Positions 36,831-42,261 of a stretch of 42,261 nt of DNA are shown one piece after another (the first letter of the stretch is position 1; every line of letters starts with the position of its first letter). Origin of the DNA: Hypsibius dujardini (Eukaryota; Tardigrada; Eutardigrada; Parachela; Hypsibiidae); the NCBI GenBank assembly GCA_001579985.1, contig LRSR01013726.1:1-42261 (forward strand). Reading direction: 5' to 3'. Below the pieces are notes generated by a model, which worked only from the letters and a program-made list of their open reading frames with translations, was not told the DNA's origin and ran no database searches. A program made the translations under genes and the position numbers.

Positions 36831-39800
36831 ATGTTTTGTAATAAATGGAATTTGTTTGGTTTTCCTGATAAAGTGTTCCTCCTTGGGATTGTCTGTTTGT
36901 TGCTGGGGCCGGCCAAGGGCAAGTTCACTCCGGTGGACATTAGCCCCCTGGAAAGGTACTACTTGGATGAGACCAAGCTGACCAGTGCAGAGTACTTCCG
37001 GTCATGGCTGACCAACGTGTACAACCCAGTTGGACAGAAAATGGCCCAGTCCGTGGAGGAGGCATATTGGGACTACGACACCAATATCACTGCGGCGAAC
37101 GAGGCTGCAACTGTAAGGTCCTGTTTCCCTGTATAACACCATGCGATGACCTCTTCTGCAGGTTTATCACAAACACATTTTGTAGTGTAAATTATCATGT
37201 AAATCGTTAGAATAGCTTTATCAGTAAGCGTAACTGTTTAACAAGAGCGTCGTAGACAAGCAGCATACTGCCTCTCATTTACTTTTGCTGCCAAAGTGTT
37301 TGAGTATAGCAAAGTATACTAGCAATCTGTGCGATCGATAGAAAGACCGAGCAGTTCAGTCAATTTTTTTGCGAAAACTGAATTGGTACCTTTAGTTCAG
37401 GTACGAACAAATTTGATCGTTTATTGAGAGCCAGTCCATAAAGCTTTCAGACGTTCATCTTCGGCAACGCTCGAGCGTGATATACACTGTAGTTTGAAAG
37501 GTAGGGCGCCCTAGACTCACTGGCCAATCATAAATTTTACCGAACTACCCGCCAACTAGGCCGTGTGTTTGGAACATAAACAAAAAAACCGCTCATTGTA
37601 AGTTATCATGACATAGTTTCGCTAGACAAAGCACGTTCTATTGGTTCTTGAGATGTAGCAGGACATTTTGAGAAGAAAAAGATCCCGCGCAAAAATGTGC
37701 AAACACTTACTTTCTACACATCTTTTTAGCTCCGCCCCTACAACATTTTGAGTTTCATTGAGACCAACCATTTTATGAGTTGTCCTTTTAGGGTTACTTT
37801 GTCTGCCACACTGCCTCTAGAACCACTTGATAGGAAGGCAGAATTTCAAAGGAATTACTAACACAATCAACTAATCAACCAATCAACCAATCAACCCACT
37901 CAACCCGTGGTAAAAAGCAAAATCGACCATTTTAGTCAGCGACTTCTCGTGTGAGATTTCGATTTAAACTTAATTCAGGCTTCAGGTGTGACGTTTTTGT
38001 CATCTGTGAGATTAGCGTCAGTTGCGCTCAGTTTGCGTGGCCACCGTTTGAAAACTGCTCAATGTTCGTGGTGGACCCTGTATGTTCACTTTGAGACTGC
38101 CACAGCTTGCGCTGTACGTGCACTCTGACCTCTTTACCAGCACAAGCAACCGTCACATATACCTTGATTTTCAGATATGTAATTAATTATACCTTCTCGG
38201 AAGGTGCGGCATAGCTAATTTATTAACTTCAGGTCTCACCGTGCACATTTTCAACTAGAGATAAAATATTAGCCACATAAGCTTGAGCACGCGCAGTAGC
38301 CCGTACAGGACATGGCGAGTTAATATGTCTGCAGACAATTATAATAGTGTTATGTCAGTACAGTAGTACCGTATTACAGTAGTACGATAATAGTACGATA
38401 ATAATACTAACATGGTTTTTCCGATCCTCCACGCATATTAACATTAAAGCAGAGATTCATCACGCTCTTGACTCGAGTTAAAAAAATGCACTTGCAAATT
38501 CCTCAAGAGAATTTGACTTCCCAATTTTGCAGTCGTCCCGTTAAGTCCGTTGTGTATTGTACTGTAGAGTCTCGACCATTTGGTGCCAGTTCTTAATGAC
38601 CCCCATATACAAACATGGCCACAATTTTGGGTGGCAGATTTCAAGCCAAAAGGGTAGTTCGAGTTCGAGCCGAATTAAGTCACCGCGAGCATCAAATCAG
38701 TGGCAAGCTCTAGCCAAGAGTGGCTCAAACTCAGACCACCCTGATGGCTCCAACTCTGCCACCCAAAATTGTGGCCATGTGTGTATTATGACTGCAGCAC
38801 AGTGTGTGCAGGCATAATATACGTGTGGGTCTAAAAATTGGCACCAAGTTGTCGAGACTCTACATGTATAGTTTAACTCAACTCGATTTCGCGTGTTTCA
38901 GATCGAGTCATCCCAAGCTTCCAAGGGTCTCGGAAATGGGCAAAAGGGGCGGGGCAGGGGTAATAATGAAACAATCAACCAGTCAACCAGCGGAGCTCCA
39001 CACCTGCCCCGCCTCTTTTGCCCATTTTCGGGACCCTGTGTTAAACTGAATTCTGTCGCTTACTGAAGAATAGTTAACTCAACTCGATTTCGCGTGTTTC
39101 AGATTGAGTCATCCCAAGCTTCTGCCAATCTGACTAGATTGGTCGCGAAGATAGCAGCCAAGTTTGACCTTTCTAAAAGCGAAGACACCCAGATGAAAAA
39201 GGCTCAGAGGGAGGGGAAGGAATTGGGCGACGCCTCGCTGGACCCGGCAGAATTGACGGAGCTCGTCACGATCGTCAACGGCATGGAATCGGTCTATTCG
39301 ACCGCCACGATCTGCTTCGATCCCAATGCCGACGCCAACGAGGTGTCCCTGGAGGACCCGACAAATTGTGAAGAGTCGAAGAAACTGCCCCTCGACCCGG
39401 GTCAGTGCCAATTGGCTAAGCGAACCTCATCGAAGAATGCGTGCATGAGTGTTGGTTTGTCTCTTACAGACTTAATCAATTTCATGAAGAACTCTACGTG
39501 GGACGCGAAAAAGCGTCAATACGTTTGGAAAGCCTGGAGAGATGTGAGTGGCAAGAAGGTTCGCAAGGACTACATCCGCTACATCCAACTCAAAAATAAA
39601 GCGGCCAAATTAACCGGTACGAGGAATCTTGCCCTTGTTTTTAATGCCTGTGTCCAAGTTGAAGCCACCCTTTAAGCTTTGGCCCAAAAAAACAGGGAGA
39701 TCCGAATTCGAGCCAATTGCAGCTACCGCGTGCGGTTGCTTTCGAACTATTGATTGATTATTGATTGAACTCCCCCAACCATCGGAGAACAGAACGAAGT

Positions 39801-40703
39801 AAACTCAGAAAAAAACATATTAATATACAAAATCTAACTTTGGTCGGTGTTACAGGTCCTGGCTTACTAGGCTGGGATATTTAGAGATTGAAAAACGTCC
39901 AAGAAATCAATCAAGAACGTTTGATCACCAAAGGATAAATTTACTCAATCAATTGATCGATCAAAAAGCAGCTGCTCGAATTAGCTGGATTGGCTCGAAC
40001 TCGGACCACCCTACATCGCTGGGCCAAAGCTTAAAGGCTGGCTTTAACTTGGGCACAAAGGCATTAAAAGCAAATGTGTAGTGTAGTGTACCGGTAAGAA
40101 CATATATGACTACATGCGGTTGTTCTATCCATTTTTAAAGGATACAACGACAATGGGCAGTACTGGCGCAGCGAATACACCGACGAGAACGCCGGCTACA
40201 CGGACAGCGACTTCCTAAAAAATCTCAACGATATTTGGCTACAAATTAAGCCGATCTACGGCGAATTGCACGCCTACGTCCGGCGGAAGTTGATCAACAA
40301 ATTGCCGCTTGAACACTTATCCCCCACTGGGCCCATCCCTGCGTATCTTATCGGTATAGAGCACTGCACTGATGTCTTTTTTTATAGAACGACAAGTTGA
40401 AGCTGTTTTCTGGTCCCCCCCCCCATTGTCAGGTGATATGTTTTCGCAAGAATGGACGAACATGTTGAACTTCACGCAGCTGTTCCCGGCCAAGCCGTTG
40501 CTGGACGTGACGGATGAGATGAAAAGGCAAAATTACACCGTCGACAAGATGTTCCATCTGTCAGAGCAGTTTCAAATTGAGCTGGGCTTGAAGCCCATGC
40601 CGGAGATCTTTTGGGAAAAGTCGCTGTTTGTCAAGCCGAAGGACGGTCGCGAGGTTGTATGCCATGCGTCGGCCTGGGATTTCTACCGTACCGGCGATGT
40701 GAG
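36831..40703 (+). CDS. Ance: Angiotensin-converting-enzyme-like M2 peptidase, copy B (5' part)
   Basis: Second copy of the ACE gene, truncated by the window edge. Five exons with exactly the lengths of copy A: 36831-37112 (282), 39103-39400 (298), 39470-39616 (147), 40141-40353 (213), 40433-40703 (271). Signal sequence, WDYDTNIT, LDP/DLINFMK, AYVRRKL, and [18 protein letters not shown] are intact. No stop or frameshift is seen in these exons, and replacements are scattered (for example ASWDYN to AYWDYD), so the copy looks like a live paralogue as far as it can be read. The zinc-site exon lies beyond 42261. The 69-bp intron 39401-39469 has donor GTCAGT and is free of stops in frame, unlike copy A. 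Confidence 0.9.
38563..38864. mobile_element. Foldback element in ACE copy B intron 1
   Basis: Left tgtagagtctcgaccatttg and aacatggccacaattttggg; right cccaaaattgtggccatgtg and caagttgtcgagactctaca. Specific to copy B at this site. Confidence 0.85.
38922..39060. mobile_element. MITE, GGGCAAAAGGGGCGGGGC family, left end lost
   Basis: Starts directly with aagggtctcggaaatgggca after a copied piece of ACE exon 2, and ends gaattctgtcgcttactg like copy 1. The outer part of the left terminus (gtaagcgacag...) is missing. Confidence 0.85.
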
Positions 40704-40710
40704 GTTCGTA

Positions 40711-42027
40711 CGAGGGGCATACTGAAAGTAATGTCACCCCATTTTTTAAATAAGATGAAGGATTAACAATATTTTGAACACATCAAAAAGTAGAGGGACG
40801 ACGGCTGATTTTTATTTTAAAAAAATGTATCAGTGCGAGAAAGAGGGAAGAGAAGCATGGCAAGCGGACGCAGGCTACTTTCGACAGCTGACACACGCAA
40901 TCAGAATTTGCATAAGTAAACGCATTTTCGGTTCTACTCGACCATCTTTTTCAAGGGTTTTAATAGTCTTCCATACAAGAAATCTATTGTCCGCTTGCAC
41001 CAAACATTTGAGGGAGACAATGGGCTATCCAGTGCTGTCCTGCAATTAGGGTCATTAAGTGGAAGGGTTGGACAAACATTCTGGGACTATTCGGTCTGCA
41101 AGAGGAGCTCTCGCATCGAGAGAAGCTTCTGAACCGTTTCATGCCGTGGACACTTTCTTCGCCATTCTTTCTCCTTCAACTGTTTCACGGATAGGCCACG
41201 AGGCGTGCTTTTATTCGTCAGCCAAAAAATTGATTTTACCGCGAAACTGAGGTGTGAACATTTTTTGAGATCGATGAGAAACATGGAAGAGAATGAACGA
41301 TCTGAATTGAGCCATCTTGGTGCGTTTCCCGAAACCTTTTCCCTTCAACTCGGGCAAAAGTAACTCCCAATTATGCGAAAGCCCTCACAAACATGCTCTT
41401 CCAAAAACTGAATGTAGTTTGTTCAACTGTCATTCTGGGTGCGCAGAATCGAATCGCAGTTGGCCCGGGTTCCATCGAGCAGGAATTTTGGGAGCCCTCA
41501 TCACCAGACAATTTGAAATTCTAATTTTACCTCTTTCACAAGTTTGCAGTTTGGCAGTTCACAAAAGCCCCACTTCTGCAATTCTGTTTTCTGTTAGATC
41601 TAGGAAAGTAGATCTTCAGAGCAAGGAGTATGGGGCAGAGGGATTTCACTTTCAACCCGTAAATTTAATGGACAAAAAAAAGTTTCCCTGTGCCTCACGG
41701 AGTTCAGATTAGATCTGTGTGACAACTGTTATTTTCAAAATTTTATTTTTTGTACTTTTTGAAGGATTGCGGATCCTTGATTTTTTTAGTTGGTTCTAAT
41801 TTGATGCCAGTGCGAAATCAAATGATTAAGAGGGGGAAAAAGTGGCCGTCAGAATGCAGACAGCTCTCCGCTGTGCGCCTAACAAAAGATTATTTTTTAT
41901 TTTTTGCGACATAGTTTCCCTTGATTCAAAATTTTTCCATAAGTCATCTAAGGTTGAGTTAATAGAATTAGAAGCTAGTTGGTTTGAATAATTGATAGAC
42001 TCTTCACAAAAAATAGGGTGCCCCTCG
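40711..42027. mobile_element. Tc1/mariner-like element, degenerate
   Basis: A 1317-bp insertion with perfect terminal CGAGGGGCA / TGCCCCTCG, flanked by TA on the left and TG on the right where copy A reads gttcgtatacttg. Size, TA target and terminal sequence suit a mariner-like element. Internal open frames are short on both strands and I could not identify a D,D(34)D transposase, so it is decayed or non-autonomous. Confidence 0.65.
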
Positions 42028-42149
42028 TGTACTTGCGCGCGCAGATTGATCCCCTGTACTGTTAAGCATTACTCTGTGTTCCTGGATAAGATCTGCTGAT
42101 AATCTATCGGAACTCCCACTAATTCCGATATTCCCAATAAACCCGATAA

Positions 42150-42261
42150 ATAAACAGGTTTAGAGGAGCGGGTGCGTTGTAGCGGGTTTAGCGGAGCGGG
42201 TGCGTTGTAGCGGGTTTAGCGGAGCGGGTGCGTTGTAGCGGGTTTAGCGGAGCGGGTGCGT
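42150..42261. repeat. 28-bp GC-rich minisatellite at window end
   Basis: Unit gtgcgttgtagcgggtttag plus cggagcgg repeated to the last base. Copy A has a single diverged unit at about 30328-30355, so the array expanded only in copy B. Confidence 0.92.

Larger units (their letters stand above)
37113..39102 (+). other. ACE copy B intron 1
   Basis: Contains 37535-38036 (inverted relative to copy A), a collinear block 38045-38540, a foldback element 38563-38864, a 50-bp duplicate of the exon 2 acceptor region (38872-38921), and a MITE lacking its outer left end (38922-39060). No independent gene. Confidence 0.75.
40704..42261 (+). other. ACE copy B intron 5, to the window end
   Basis: Holds the 1.3-kb element 40711-42027, then sequence collinear with copy A intron 5 (gttaagcattactctgtgtt), then a 28-bp tandem array running off the window. 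The next ACE exon is not reached. Confidence 0.8.

Noticed and set aside
40774-41712. Transposase in the 1.3-kb element of ACE copy B
   Set aside because: A short MTVEQTTF-like reading on the minus strand near 41430 recalls some transposase N-termini, but what follows does not match and stops are frequent; too weak to call.

Overview
The window looks like nuclear DNA of an intron-rich invertebrate metazoan. Five protein-coding loci can be assembled exon by exon with GT-AG introns, conserved reading phases and animal-specific families: a K2P potassium channel, a P-type Na+/K+-ATPase alpha chain, a heterotrimeric G protein alpha subunit, an NHL-repeat protein and angiotensin-converting-enzyme-like peptidases. 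Many introns are very short (69-82 bp). Others are swollen by (CTGT)n tracts and foldback (MITE-like) elements. The lineage cannot be fixed from the sequence; an ecdysozoan such as a tardigrade is only a guess.

Layout. 1-2316 (+): the 3' exons of a TASK-type K2P channel. 3619-9173 (-): a complete 17-exon Na+/K+-ATPase alpha (1022 aa), convergent with the channel; the two presumed poly(A) signals lie 8 bp apart. 9958-10773 (-): an 816-nt exon-like ORF with Asn-Gly repeats, in phase with the ATPase start exon. 10774-13502: a divergent upstream region carrying two foldback elements. 13503-16165 (+): a complete Gi/o-class G alpha (353 aa). 16597-17893: a nest of mobile elements including a hAT-like insertion with an 8-bp target duplication. 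18982-23975 (+): an 11-exon Brat/NCL-1-like NHL protein without a visible RING or B-box. 25384-34457 (+): a complete 12-exon single-domain secreted ACE. 35796-36386: a deleted copy of part of the NHL gene. 36831-40703 (+): exons 1-5 of a second ACE copy that runs off the window.

The right third is a segmental duplication. The block from NHL exon 6 through the ACE gene was copied about 11-14 kb downstream. The copies have since diverged by mobile element insertion, by deletion, and by inversion of about 500-700 bp inside ACE intron 1. The genes do not form a pathway: the first two shape membrane potential, the others act in receptor signalling, RNA-level regulation and peptide processing.

I found no new multi-gene system. 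The strongest oddities are an ACE intron with a GA instead of GT donor exactly between the zinc-site helix and the third zinc ligand, a pump alpha chain with Cys in place of a key TM6 Asp, a 23-nt microexon carrying the TM4 ion-binding Glu, and a MITE arm amplified into a tandem array.
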